Source of the DNA: Amaranthus tricolor
Taxonomy: Eukaryota; Streptophyta; Magnoliopsida; Caryophyllales; Amaranthaceae
Length of the DNA stretch: 64,000 nucleotides
Assembly (NCBI RefSeq): GCF_026212465.1
Contig: NC_080063.1
Coordinates: 7,573,702 to 7,637,701 of the forward strand
Direction: 5' to 3'
The notes beneath the pieces are model-generated. The model was not told the origin of the DNA, made no database searches, and worked only from the letters and a program-made list of their open reading frames with translations. Positions within the stretch are counted from its first letter, which is position 1. The number at the start of each line of letters is the position of its first letter. Both the position numbers and the translations under genes were made by a program. Shown here one piece after another: positions 13,301-26,100 of the stretch.

Positions 13301-14194
13301 TTGTAGAATTTAATTATAAGTTAAATCAAAACACATGAAGAGTGTTCCACATAGCAGTTTAAGTAGTTGTTACTGGTTTTATGAGGCTAAAGCATTGCTT
13401 TAGGAAAAATATTTAAATAGCGTTTAGTGATGAAATGAGATATTTACAAAATATTACAACTTATAGCCTACAAAAATAAAAAATTGTGTTTTAAGGTTCT
13501 TTTCTCTACATTTCTCTAGAGATTATCTTTCAACAAAAAACCATTACTTTTACCAAACAAAAACAAATAAATTACACAACTAACTAATCGTATAGTTAAA
13601 TATCTACCAGTTATAATTATATAGCTACAATGACGCACAGTCCAAGCTAACCGCTATTTAGACCGCTAACAATTGACCCCACGACCCACAACTACCTTAT
13701 ACCAAATAGGCCCATAATAAACATCCAAATCTTTCTAATCAAAATTCCATTTTGTTAACAACTTGTATATATGATCCAAATGAGTAAACAATAATGTAAA
13801 GACAAATTGTTGCAACAAATTAGAAATTGTTTGAGTATATAATATATTCTGCGTAAGCTAATACTTGAGTCTTCAAAATATATTATATACGCTAACAAAA
13901 ACAAGAAGCGAGAAAAACGAAAAGAACCTGTCGAATACCGTGCCAATGGATGGCAAGATTCTCAGTAAACAAGTTGTTAGTGACTTCAACAATGATAGTA
14001 TCACCCTGCTCGGCCTTAATGGTTGGTCCAGGGAAGATACCATTGATTGTTATGACTAGCTTCTTGCAACAATCTGGAGATCTAAACTCATACTTTACAT
14101 CCCACTTATGATGTTTGATTTTCGCTACGCCTTTACATGACATTAAACTCAACACTGCGATGAAATAAACAAGAGAATAAAAATGTTTTGCCAT
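10313..14194 (-). CDS. L-ascorbate oxidase-type multicopper oxidase, secreted
   Basis: Predicted 577-aa apoplastic copper enzyme; ascorbate oxidases couple ascorbate oxidation to reduction of O2 to water. Minus-strand exons: 14194-13928, 13096-13004, 12924-12715, 12182-11994, 11287-10313; all junctions are GT..AG and in phase. A signal peptide covers about residues 1-24. Three cupredoxin domains follow. Copper-binding motifs seen are HWHG in exon 1, YHSHYGM in exon 3, HPWHLHGH at 474-481 and HCHI at 536-539. Type-1 copper ligands C537 and M547 are spaced by ten as expected. N-terminal and middle-domain wording ([26 protein letters not shown]) fits ascorbate oxidase better than laccase. One oddity: the stretch between C537 and M547 reads HIDVDMALG where cucumber ascorbate oxidase has HIEPHLHMG. 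The substrate is inferred from family. Confidence 0.87.
12268..12706. mobile_element. hAT-like miniature element in oxidase intron 3
   Basis: The left end, TAGAGGTGTTTAATAGG then ACGGGTCA, matches the reverse complement of the right end, TAGAGCTGTTTATCAGG then ACGGGTCA, with a short indel. This end style and the GGGTC-rich interior are typical of hAT-type miniature elements. The 8-bp flanks (ctcagtac, gttgatac) agree at only four positions, so no clean target duplication survives. The element makes up 439 of the 532 bp of intron 3 and stops 7 bp inside the 5' splice site. Confidence 0.6.
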
Positions 14195-16481
14195 TGGTAA
14201 CGTACGATAGAGCTATCTGTCTCTTGTTTTTAGGTGTTTTAAGTCGATTAGAACACGTAATAATGCTCTCGGTATTTAAATGTTAAAGAGTGATTTGGAT
14301 TGAGATAGTAGCTTTAAAAAATATGTCATATGAGATAATGGTATCTTTATTTGGTTGGGCCTTTTACAACCATTAGCAAGTAATTTCTTTTTTGATTAGT
14401 CTTGAGCATGATTAGGATATTGTAGATAATGGTGCCTTTAATGCTTTCCCTTTTTAAAGAATCAAATAGTGCTTGTTGTGTCTTTAACCATTATTGTAAA
14501 CCTTTTAACTCTCCTTGTCATACCCATTTATCTAATAAAAAAGCTCATATTTAATCCCACATTAAAAAATAGAAGAGAGATTGATTTTAGAATGAAATTT
14601 CACCGGGTTTATATACAGTCAACTCTCTTCTTGTGTGAGTCTTTTTTACTAGCACAGCAACTGAAAAATAAGTTAAGCTTGTTAGGCCATACTGCGGTTT
14701 ATTTCATTACAACACTGAAAAACGGGTTGTATTAATCTAATTGTGTTATATAACAAAAAAAATGATAACCGAGCTAATTCAATACCTATGATGAGAGAAG
14801 AGTTACCTTGGGATTTTACCTTCATGCTATTCTTGATAGTTGATACTCTTCTCTGTTAGTTATATACTTTTAAATTAAAACTTATAAATTATAATAGGGC
14901 TTTTAGAACATTACAATAAAACTTATAATGATAGTTACTTAATGATTGAAAATCAAAGGTTAATAACAAGATTTTGGGGTTCGGTAACTCAAAATTTAAT
15001 TTTAAGCGATGATTTTGAAATTTACCTACTTCATTTTTTCTGTAATTTTGAAAAAGGAGACTTGTGTAAAAAGGTTGGTTTGGCATGTGGATTGCAACCG
15101 TTGTTCATTCGGGTTGATTTCGTGTTATTTGTTTCGGGTCGATTTGAAATCGAATTTTGTGTTCATAATGTTTATTTACATAATTATAAGTCATTTTTAA
15201 AATCGGATCAAATTGAATTCGACTATAAGGTCGAGTAAATTTTAAATCATATTGTCTATTTTGGACACCTCTTTGCAACAAACAATCTCTCTAGCAGAAG
15301 TGGATATATGATTACATGTACATCAGCATTAGAGCATACAGCTAGTCTCTTGAGAAACGTATCTCAAGCCCAGCACATTAAAAATTAATACCTACTTATC
15401 GTATTCTAAATGCCTACCATATTATCTTTAATGCTTACTTACCATATCTTTAATGCCTACTTTCAATATCTTAGATGTTTACTTACATTATTCTTAATGC
15501 CTACTTACAATATTTTAAGAAATATATAATAGACCGATCCAATTAGAGATGATCTTTCAAAGATACCGCCTCTCACGAGAATCAAAATGGAATTGGTAAG
15601 ATCTCAATCTATAACCGCATCTCGTTGGATCATGACACAAGTATACTTACTCCTCTGCTCCATAAATGAAACAATATTTCATGTAATGTAAAAGAGAATA
15701 CTATATAGTAAAACAGTAAGTGAAGGTCAAAGGCACAAATAATTTGTTAGTATTAAATGGTAGGACTTCCATTATCATAGGAATGACATAATAATAACAA
15801 CAAATTAAAAACTCATTTCCACTATATTCAAATAATACCAATAACCAAACAACCTGTAGATAGTTGTAATACAAGTCATGAGTATGCAAGAAAAGAAAGA
15901 ACATGTGCCCTTATCATGAGATGTAGGCATGACCCATAGGCTATTGTGTATTCCTCTTAACTTAAAATTTGAATGCTTGTAGTTTGTAAATATATAAAAC
16001 ATTACTATTTCAGTTTATGGTTATCTACTTTTTAGATGTTGTGTAGCAAATTCAAAAGAACGAAGGAAGTGAATTATGTATAGCCAGAGCCCATCTCGGC
16101 AGCAATTCTCCTAAGCTCAATTAAAGCTAAGAGCCCCCCAAATTGAAACGTCTATGTTAAACATCGATAAAGAGCAATTCTATCCTTAGAAAACGACGCT
16201 ACAAAGTTGGTTGCGGGAATAATACAATTAAACATAAAAGCAGACTTAAAAAGAAGCATCAGTCCTGTTCGATCATGTATGTACAACGCACAATCATCAG
16301 ATCATATAGCCTGTGGTTTGAACAACTCATATCTTTGCCCCCAAAAGTAAACGGAAACAACAGTAAAGCAAGCATTACATCGAAGAGTGGGGGGAGAAAG
16401 AACCCTATAAGCAAAGCGAAGAAAACAAACAACGAACGAATGTGGAGGAGCATAAACACCATTAAATTACCCACAATCTAG
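14195..16481. other. Spacer, oxidase 5' side to cysteine oxidase 3' side
   Basis: This 2.3-kb AT-rich spacer must include the oxidase promoter (14195 rightwards) and the 3' UTR of the cysteine oxidase gene (ending at 16481). A Stowaway-like end, TACTCCTCTGCTCC, starts near 15648, and a possible partner end (gaacgaaggaag) lies at 16058-16069, but I could not confirm a TA duplication. The track at 15415-15520 repeats ATGCCTACTTACAATAT-like units loosely. No coding sequence was recognised. Confidence 0.45.
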
Positions 16482-19400
16482 TTAGCAGGTAGTGTCGTTA
16501 GTCTGAGGACGAGGACCTAAATACACTATCCCGTCCATTTTCGAGCTTTCTGGTATTTCTATCTCTTCTAACCATCCATATGAGTACCCGTCATCTTTTA
16601 GCTCTGCTAATTCTTCATCTGCATCCACAAATTCTAAACGTTAAGAAAACAATAGCACGTATATCATGGCAAAATTGCATCTACACAAAAACAACTTAAT
16701 GTTTGTTGTTGAAACTATTTGCTCGTGTAGCAAATGTTTGAACAAACACAAAAGAGAGTAAGTCTAAAACGCATCACTTACACGCTTGTGATCACTCTTT
16801 GCTACATCTTATTCAACAAGAAAAACAGTCCAGCCGAAGAAGACAGAAATGGCAAGGAAAATGCAATCAGGGGTGCCGCCTGGTTTATTTTACATTTTTT
16901 CGTGATTATGAAACTATAAAACAAATAACTAAAGTAAATGTAACGTAACTAATATTAGAGGCCCTTCATTTAGAGGGCCTTGAACGGTCAGACATCTTGC
17001 ATAAGCTCAAAACCATCCTTGTCATTAACAAATATCTATGGCACGAAAAAGAGGCCATTAAGATTGTAAACTTTACTTTGTGGTAGATTCAAGTTGTATT
17101 ATCATGGAGATGTGCAACTATGCATAATAATGCCCTCCAAAAGGCGGTTTAAAATCCCCCTATCCCTCCATCCTCATACTTTGACTTATCTCAACGACTC
17201 ATCCATTAACAAGCTTGTCCAAATTTGAGCGTCAAGGAATAGTATTAAAGTATATAACGTATATTGGGGCCTCAACCATCAGCTTAAACTTTTGATTGAG
17301 TTGTTCCTTGACATGGTATCAGAGCCAACATGACAAGAGGTCATGGGTTCGAATCTCAATACCCCTTATTTAAAGTGGAATATTTAGTGACATATATAAG
17401 GAGCACATGTGCTGCATGTCTACATCCATATCATGGGGCCTCAACCATCAGCTTAAGCTTTGGTTGAATTGGTTTTTTGATAAACTTTGTAGGTGTTAAC
17501 TTAAGTCCTCTTGGTACAGAAAAATCATAAAGAAATTCTTTACCCAAGGAATAGAATGTTGTAGGCCCTTTTTCTGTAGAAAAGTCATGAATATGTGCAG
17601 AACAAAAGTCAGCTACCCTACATGGGTTGGATTTCACAAATGTTTCCACTTGACAATATGGGTCTGGATTCAATGGACAATAAAAGAGTACTCAGAATTA
17701 ACATTGCCCATAAAAGAGTTTGATGGACAGATGGACCCCAAAAAGGCAAAAACTGGATCATCGTCACTTATCACTCTACGTTTCAAATGTCCTGTAATAC
17801 CTGATGAGGGCAAACAAGTACCCACCTAGACTTTTTAAGGAGATATTTCGTTAAAATCAGAGGGCTACTTCATCTGGGTATAAGCTATCTAGCCCGTACC
17901 ATTAAGGTTCAGAAAGCTAAAAAAAATAGATAGATAGAATAGAGGATTGGAAGGATGATTAGTTTAGCAGGTTAGCTAACAGCAACTTAGACCAAAAAAA
18001 TATACCCGCTCTGTATTTGTCGTCACATTTTTCTTTGTGTCGCCACCTTTTTTCACAAAAAATTTCCAATTTTGCCTCTCTCTCTTTTCTCGGTTTATCA
18101 AATTCACCGCTTGTTCAATGTAAAGCAACTTATATGATTTTATGTAAATGTTCTAGATACAATTTTAACTTTTTTAGCATTATTTCCGACATTAATAAAA
18201 AAAAATTTCGAATTTAAAATATCATGTCACATGTTTTATGCGATCGCACCAATTGTAAGTTTTGTGCAGTCGCACAAAATGTGAGATTGTACCTAATACA
18301 GTCGTAAGTTTTGTGGGACTTGGCTCTTTTAAAAAAAATAAATTTAATAAAAATTCATCAAATTTAAAATAATATTAATAAAGAATTGAAAATTTATTTT
18401 TTTTACAATGACATCTTATATCTTATATTAATTAAAAATTAAATAACTATGAAATTCGATAATATATAAATTAAAAGCGAGACCCCCGCCTCCGAACATT
18501 TGCAAAGTGGGTGATTAAAAATATATAACCCATTAAAAATTCATTCAAACTGAGAAAAAATGCAAAATTGTTTATAAGATTAATTATCTCAACATTTTCG
18601 ATTAGTTGAGAATAACTTGAGAAAGTTTAGTTTAGAGAGAAAAAGTCCAACGGCAAAAAGGCAAAAGGAGTAGCGACCAATTAAAAAAGTGGCGACAATT
18701 AATAATGCCAAAATTATATCGTGAAATTAAAGGTGTTTAATAATATTAAAGTTCAAACCCCAATCTATTGGGATTAAGACTTTGGCATTGTCGTTGTAGA
18801 TAATATTTCAGTTGCTAGACAAAATGAGTAGTCCGGTTGAAGTCTCGATAATTCAACTACACTCAACGTTGCAAGTAACAATTAAAGGCATCCTCGATTC
18901 AACAATACTTGCAAAAACAATATAAAACTTACCTTTCAAAGTGAAGGGTATTTCTTTGTAATAACTACAGTCCCGACCATCTTCTTTTGAGTACGGTGGT
19001 CCAAGGACATCCAGAACGGCACAAGGTGTTATGGCTGTGAACTGATGGATATTGCCCCCCGAGGTAGGATACAGGACTGATGAGTTACATGGAGCAGTGA
19101 AGACATCGTCAGCTTTCAATCTTGCTAGCCTCACTGCAAAAATTATCCATTTAATCTGTCAGGAATTCAGAATGTAATCAAAACAACGAGGGGGAGAAGG
19201 AAAAATGAGTTTTAAGACAATAATACTTACTCGAAGAAGGCTGTTTTTCACATTCCACATCTATCGGATGAGCCCAGTCATATGCTTTAATATGCATTTC
19301 ACCTAAAAGCAGTTTGCTGAAAACAGTCATTTCTGGGTGATTGTGGAGGGGAATGACGGCCGATGCTGGTAGAAAGAATAGCACCATCTGCAAAAAAATC

Positions 19401-22400
19401 GGACAATCATAAGTCGACATTGTAATTTTCATGTTGAAGTTTAAAAACATGGGCATGATGCTGCAAGCCAACTTTGGCAACTTTTAATGTGCTAATATAA
19501 TTTTGATCATCATCATCATCATCCCAATAAGTCCCGCCCAAAGGAAGGTCTGGGGGGGGGAAAGAAGAGAATGACCAATACCCTCATCACAAGGAGGTTG
19601 TAATCGAAGAGAGCCCCTCAATTCAAGTATCGTCTGGCATAGGAAACATATTAGACAACATTGGACTTACGGAAAAATTCTGGCACTTGCAGACTGTGGT
19701 GTAAGTGACCCTTGGATTTCCTTTGACGCAATTTCCAGACATGAAAAACGGAAGATCCTTACTCAGTCGAAAATCTTCAGGTTTCAAAAGATCTGCATTT
19801 AAATACAATATGTTCATAAGAAATGATCAAATCAAAGTTAAGCTGGCGCACGCTGAACAAATCTTAACTGTATGCGTTAGGGCAGCTTATTTGCTAACTG
19901 ATCTTACAAGTAAAATATGCATCAAGCCATATATAATCTATGATCCTCATCCAAAATTTATATTGATTGCAACAAAACTCTAGAAGTCATCACAAAAGAC
20001 GAAACTTACATCATATCATATATCTAAAAAAATTCCATGTGAACCTTTTCCAGAATGATGTCTATAACTAGTCCCAAACCAATGTCACATATAACTGATG
20101 GAGACACATTAGCACTGAAATTATTGATGAAATATGGCTAGAAAGTCTCCGTCTCCGGTCTCCGATACTTTCTCTATGATTTTTCTCAGTTTTGTTTTGA
20201 AAGAGCTCATTAGACTCTCTCGATCAGCCGGGTTTGACTAACGTATAGCTTGTGTAAGTCACAATACCACAAAATGCCAATCAGCTACATGACAGAAGAT
20301 TATAAGGTTGACTTCCATTACATGCCTACATGGTGCAACTTGATGTTGTCAATTGTATTCCTTTGTTTCATAAATCAATGAATGAAAGCTCACAGTTTTG
20401 AAAAACTCAGTAGTTTTTATCTAGATCAGTTTAAGGACCCAATCTAACGTCATCTTATTTGTGAAAAACCATGTATTTCATTTCAAAAAACCCTTATACC
20501 CCGGTTGATCAATGATATTAAATAATGATAATGGTAATGATTTTAGTTTTGATTTTAACTTCACCTAAGATTCCAAAACTAGTTGGTAGTGAAATACTAT
20601 GACAAAATTTTTTGAAAACAAGTTGATAAAAGATATAGATGCAAGATGGTTCTAGACATGTGCCAATTGTCGTCCCTCGCTAGCCCTGTAAATTAATGAA
20701 CTTAAATATTTACTTACTTTTGTTTTATTTTAATTATTTATTTTAAACTCCTAAATTTGAAATAATATATATAAATAAATAAAGAGCCAATGCCAAAACC
20801 TTAATCTCGGAGTCAGCAACATAAAGCGAGAGAACATTTTCAGTTGTCATCCAAATGAATTTTTCTTCTACATTAATTTCGAATTTCTACCATCTAACCT
20901 GTAAGTCTAAACTCTTCATATTCCTTTTCACTTATGCCCTCCAAATCACGCTCTCTTCAAGTCTTTTATGTTTCAACTTTATATCTTCGTTACCGGTTGA
21001 ATTATACCTCATCTTTGCAAATACTCAAACCTTCTAAAACGATTTATCTTTCATCATTTCCTAAATATTTGCAACTCCAAAACCTTTTTTGAATTAAATC
21101 CCTCAAGGCTTGCCCACTCATATGCATTTGGCTACTCTTATTTTCGTACTATGAAATTTTCAAAACATCCAACAATTTGATCCATTTAGTAGCCATAGTA
21201 TAATAGATATTTAGTAAAACTTTCCCTTTTGCTTTAAGGGCACCCCAATTACATAATATCTTAGCAATTGGTCTTCACTTTTTATTCTTCAAAAAAATAC
21301 CTATAGTGTTGTATTGATTTACTCAAAAAATTTGATGAGTTGATACCCCCTTTTCTATAAATAAGTGGCATTAGGCATTCATTTGTTGAACAATTCATTT
21401 TCTAAAATTGTGATTTCTTAAATTTTTAATACAAAAATTATAAAAGCTTACAGTCGTTATACTTGTTTTTGTATTTCTTTTGTGAAACTTGAAAGTGTTG
21501 TGTTGGTTTTATTTTTAATACAAATGGCAGATAATTATAACCTAAAGCCCTATAGTGGGAAAATATTGTATCAAAAAAGTTACTAGAGTGACTCTAAACA
21601 ATGTTCAAAAAGAAATTAAGCGAGAAAGGTTTCCATGTTAGTTGTATTTAATCTCTTTTCAGGTAAATGGAAAAATCTTTTGCCAAAACGACAATATTCA
21701 AAAATAAAAATAAATATGTTTACAAGTTTCACTTTGAAATGTTCGAGGTTCAAACATTTAAAGATTATTATTCAATCATCAAAGATCAATGGTGAACTTC
21801 TTGCTTTCATGTATATTTATGATTTCTTAATTTTTGTATAAAATATCTAAGTAGGGATGGTCAATGACTCAAAACAATTTATTTTCTATGGGCACAAATT
21901 GGATCTAGACCCATAAAATCTAAAAATTTTGGACCCATACCCAGATAGTCGGGTCTAATTGGTCCACGATCCTAACTGGATTCTTAAGGGTCCTTAAGGG
22001 GTCTTAAAGTAATTATTCTTACTTTTTAAGTCTAATTAGGTGTAAAATAAATATATAGAACAAATCTAGGTCTAAAAAGAATCCAAATATATATACATTG
22101 AGTCTAAAATTGATTATGAGTTGGATAATGAGTTAGGTATGGATCTTGGTGTTGGTCTAGAGTGGGTATAGGCGGGTCCGGGTTTAAAGAGTGAAGAACC
22201 TAGATTCAAACTCAGGCCGAGACCCATTTATTTTTCTAGGCCCGGGCCCATAGCTATCGAGTCTCAAAAATTTGACCCAAACTCTAAAATTAGGATAGGA
22301 TAGGATCGGGTATGGGGCAAGGTAGGAAGCCATTGTTCTTTAACAACAAAAGAATTATCCATATTGGAGTACTAAAACAAGACACATGTTGACATGTTGA

Positions 22401-23353
22401 TGTACTCTCAAGTCTCAACTTTCTTTGCTAAAACCACCATGGCCAACAGGTTTCCCATAGCTTGATTTGACTAGTCAATTATGCACCACAATACAAGATA
22501 TTTATGCAGAAATCTCTTTTTGAAGAACTTAACATGAATATATCTAACACTAAAATTTCAATCTTGAAACTTCACCAAAATAGAACAAGCAAACAACAAA
22601 AAAGAAAAGGAATCAAGAAGAAAAAGGGTTAAATTAATGTTCAAAATCAGCATGATAACAAAACAATAATCCAACTAACCTTAAAGCCTTTTACCCATAT
22701 AAAGTTCAAAATCAACTACACAAAGAAAGTAATACCACTATAACATGATTCGCAAGCTAATTCACCTTTTGAATTTGCGATTCGCTCAAATTTGGGAAAT
22801 AATAGCCCAAAGTCGACCATAATTCGTTTTTTCTACGATTTCCAATTCGCGAGGAGATCAGCGAAGAATCATGTGACATTGAGTAATACTCCCTCCGGCT
22901 CATGATTTTGCTACATATATTATTCCAAATTAAAATCTATAATTACTCCGACTAAAAGGACATCACCTTAACTACATAACCCACTAAAATACCCTTTTTC
23001 CCTTTTCTTTGTTTGTGTTTAAATCAACCCCTTAAATGTTGCAAAGAGTAATATCCAACAACAACTAAAAGAAGAAGAGAAAAGAGAAAGTTACCCATAA
23101 TGTTGCAAAGATTTCGAACATCTTGAGGAGGAGGAACAATCCCACGACCTTTAAAAACATATTTGCAACAATTATAAAGTTGTTGCAATGTTACTGACGG
23201 AACTTCCCTCTCCATTCTTAAGGTATTAGATGAAGAAGAAGAAGAAGAAGAACACAATCTTCTCTTGATCTCCTTTTTCTTCTTGATAACTTTACCATTA
23301 ATACCCCTTACAATTTCTCTCCTATGCTCAACCAAACCACCTTCCATTTTCAT
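16482..23353 (-). CDS. PCO: Plant cysteine oxidase (N-degron thiol dioxygenase)
   Basis: Predicted 291-aa non-heme iron dioxygenase. Plant cysteine oxidases use O2 to oxidise the N-terminal Cys of group VII ERF factors, marking them for the Arg/N-degron pathway, and so act as oxygen sensors. Minus-strand exons: 23353-23095, 19792-19671, 19387-19231, 19133-18933, 16618-16482; all GT..AG and in phase. The cupin core has the three iron-binding histidines: H142 and H144 in PLHNHPEM and H209 in GGNIHQF. Further family markers are GNPRVTYTTV, YPTSGGNIH, VLGPPY and GYSYGWLEE near the C-terminus. The N-terminus is lysine-rich with an eight-serine run encoded by a trinucleotide repeat. Paralogue number within the PCO family cannot be set here. 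Introns 1 (3.3 kb) and 4 (2.3 kb) are enlarged by repeats. Confidence 0.92.
17264..17485. repeat. Dispersed repeat with repeated ends, cysteine oxidase intron 4
   Basis: The left end (17264-17313) reads ggggcctcaaccatcagctt, then aaacttttgattgagttg and ttccttgaca. Almost the same sequence recurs at 17434-17485, giving a unit of about 170 bp bounded by direct repeats. Between them are tggtatcagagcc, the usual initiator-Met primer-site string, and gggttcgaatctc, a B-box-like string. The same words occur at 7085-7269 and 7596-7795. Classification is uncertain (small LTR-like or tRNA-related). Confidence 0.5.
17486..17830 (-). pseudogene. Unidentified coding fragment with a frameshift
   Basis: Two minus-strand frames read like real protein and join across one frameshift near 17690. 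The upstream part includes TCLPSSGITGHLKRR, DDDPVFAFLGS and GNVNSEYSFIV. The downstream part includes NPDPYCQVETFVKSNP, RVADFCSAHIHDF and GPTTFYSLGKEFLYDF. Together this is about 115 residues of ordinary amino-acid composition. I do not recognise the family. It lies in intron 4 of the cysteine oxidase gene, in the same orientation, directly beside the repeat 17264-17485. It has no start context and is not needed for the host frame, so it is probably a captured or retroposed gene fragment. Confidence 0.45.
19793..23094. other. Cysteine oxidase intron 1 (3.3 kb)
   Basis: A long intron by the standards of this family. It contains a possible hAT-like miniature element at 21852-22340 and a Stowaway-like end, TACTCCCTCCGGCTC, at 22887-22901 without a recognisable partner. 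The rest is AT-rich with no coding signal. Confidence 0.5.
21852..22340. repeat. Possible hAT-like miniature element remnant
   Basis: It starts TAGGGATGGTCAATG, the usual start of hAT miniature elements. The interior is rich in GGGTC, GGCCCGGGCCC and GACCCA words and mirrors itself loosely. The right side (ggggcaaggtaggaagccattgtt) looks like a worn inverted copy of the start. No target duplication was found. The call rests on composition and the left end. Confidence 0.35.
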
Positions 23354-24934
23354 CTCTAGTACTACAATTATTGTTCTCTTTTGGATAATTCAAAGAAACA
23401 ACAGTAGTATATAAAGGGTAGGTTTGTGGGTATGTAATGATGTGCCCAGAAACAAACAGTAATGTATATCTGTGGGAAGGAATTGGAAAACCCAGATGAA
23501 GAAGCAGGTGTTTGATTGAAGAAAAGTAAAAGAGAAAATGGAAAACAATAAATAAGCATAGTCATTGAGATGGGAGGGAAAACCAGGGGCCATAAACGGT
23601 GGAGTCGAGTTGGGAAACAAAACCAGCATGTATGCGTTGATTTTTATTGAAATATACTTCTATATATCAAGTATTAAATAATATATAATAATTAAATAAG
23701 ATTGGAAAAAGACCAACAAGTAGCACTATAAAGGTGCCAACAATACTAATATTAGTAATATACCAACTATAAAACAATTAATATTTACCTAAAAATATAA
23801 ACGTGTATCATTGGGATTATTACCCTCAATCTAAGTCTACACTTTGCTTGGAATTAAAAATATGAAAAAAATATGAACATATTTTCTCCATACCATTTAA
23901 ATGAAATATTAGAATTTTTATGCAATTTAAATTAATATTTTAATTATTGATATTTTTTGTCACATATAATTAAAATTATATTTTTAGTCAAATCAAATAA
24001 GATTATTCTAGATTATATAATTTTTTACAAATTAGTAAAGAAAAACTAAAAACATTGTTAACTTATGAATAGTGAATAGTGTAAAAACTAAAAAATATAG
24101 GTGTTGCATTTAATTAGGATTGATGAAGCACTACTTTGCCTAATAATTTGCATCATTTTCGAATGAGGTATTTTTAAGCAAAGTGAGAATTTTGGAATAA
24201 ATGTAAGGGGCATCGAATTGTGTTAAGTGTAGAGAATTAAATTGTGTGGATGTGATATAAAGTGGTAGATATATTTCTAAATAGCAGGTTTTGTGAGAGA
24301 CTGTCTTACTGTGAGACTAATAACTAATCAGTTCAATTATTATAATATTTTACAATATACGATTAATAATTCATCAATTTAAGGTCAAAATTGATTTATT
24401 TTAAAAGTTATAACTGATCATTTAATTGATCATTTTATATATAATTTATCACTTTAAAATTTAATTTATTTAAGATTATAAACTTGTAAGTAGAAATTGA
24501 TCACTTTAATGTTCTAACATTATCTTTTCTTTTAGTTTCTCCAATTCAAACAAAGTGTAAATGACTAAATTTATTTGCCATTCAATGAAATTACAAAACA
24601 TAACTTTTTTTGTTCATAATGGATGAAGATTTCATGATATGAGCATAACTTTGCTTACATCAATCTTTGCATTGCTATTTGCTAATTGAATCTCCATCAT
24701 CATTTCATATGTTCTTTTACGTTTAAAAATATTGGAAAGTGTCGTTATCCTGTGAATACAAACTCTAAATTTCTTAGTATTAAAGTGTGGTTGATTCGAG
24801 AAACACACAATAACTATCAAGTTTTTTTTTTTTTTTTTTTCTATTTTAGATGATCTAAGTGAACTCTTAGCTCGTGTAAAAGATCTATAAAAGGAGATAG
24901 TGAACTATTAGAATCGAAAAGCAATCTCACTAAT
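23354..24934. other. 5' flank of the cysteine oxidase gene
   Basis: This region should hold the promoter and 5' UTR of the minus-strand cysteine oxidase gene. The open frames at 23368-23629 are low-complexity and overlapping, and not credible genes. A run of about 20 T lies at 24822-24841. I could not identify a specific regulatory element by eye. Confidence 0.45.
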
Positions 24935-25759
24935 TATAAAGTAACAAAAATTATCCAAAATAATTCAACATTTTCATGATTTTTCTATAATAATCTTATC
25001 TATTGATTAACCGTAAATAATCTCAACTTTATGAGGTATTTGCTTAGAGTAATCGGATGATCTGCTATAGCAAAGTTTAATTTTTTTAAAAAAAAGATAA
25101 ATTAAAATATTTGAAATATTACCTAGAATAATTCAATCTTTTCATATTTTCCCACAATAATCCCACCTATTGATTAACCATGAATAATACCAACTTTATG
25201 AGGTATTTGCCTAGAGTAAACATAAGTAACCAGATGACTTGCTATAGTAGGTAATTTACCAAAAAGTAAACTAAAAATCAGCATAAAGTTAGAGAAAAAT
25301 TTTCAAAATTTTACATAAAAAATTATGAAAATATTTTAACATTTTTTAACTATTTTTCGACATTTTATTTTAATTTATCTTTTTTTTTTAAATTAAAACT
25401 TGCTATAACAGGTCATTCGATTACTCGAATTTACTCTAGAAAAATACCCCATAAAGTTGAGATTATTTATGGTTAATCAAGTGAAATTATTGTAGGAAAA
25501 TCATGAAAAAGTTAGATTATTCTAAGTAATTTTTCAAAATATTTTCAAAATTTTTTATGTAAAATTTTCAAAATTTTTGCCGAATTTTAGTTTACTTTTT
25601 GGTAAACTATTTACTGTAGCAAGTCATCCGATTACTCATGTTTACTCTAGGCAAATACCCCATAAAGTTAAAATTATTCATGATTAATTAATATGTGAGA
25701 TTATTGTGAAAAAATCGTGAAAATATTGGATTATTCTAGGTAATTTTTGCTATAAAATA
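24935..25759. mobile_element. Four-unit palindromic foldback element, 9-bp flanking repeat
   Basis: Element 24944-25750 (807 bp) contains four copies of a roughly 140-bp unit. Two are direct (about 24944-25090 and 25110-25260) and two inverted (about 25389-25535 and 25590-25750). The unit reads aaaattatccaaaataattc, then tcatgatttttctataataa, ctattgattaacc, actttatgaggtatttgc, tagagtaa and tgctatag. Flanks are tataaagta (24935-24943) and tataaaata (25751-25759), a 9-bp duplication with one mismatch, as Mutator-type elements make. There is no coding capacity. A relative lies at 57548-58440. Confidence 0.7.
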
Positions 25760-26100
25760 TCCAACTAATACAAATTAAGCATCCTTATTTTGAGATCATA
25801 TTATCGAAAAATGATCCTTTTACAAGAATAGCTAAATTTTTATTCCCTTGTCCCACTCATTTCGCATAAATTATAAAATGGATGAAATATAGTGAAAGAG
25901 CAAAATTAAATTAGAAAATGAGACAAGAAACAAGTGAGGTTGACAAGTTGATAATCACTTGTCATTAAAAGGAAGAAATTCCCACAATATTGCAAAATAA
26001 AAAAATAATTCCCACTTTCCTTAAAATGGGAAAGTAATTCCCACTTTACCGTCCACGTAGGATTATTTTGAAAAAAATTTTATTTTTTTATTTTTAATAT

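Noticed and set aside
10313..14194. Laccase as the identity of the multicopper oxidase
   Set aside because: The N-terminal and middle-domain wording and the GHDFWVL.YG.GKF region fit ascorbate oxidase better. The general multicopper oxidase motifs alone could not decide.
17318..17365. Possible tRNA gene (gggttcgaatctc with flanking stems)
   Set aside because: The T-arm-like string is present, but no acceptor stem, anticodon arm or D arm can be folded; it belongs to a dispersed repeat.
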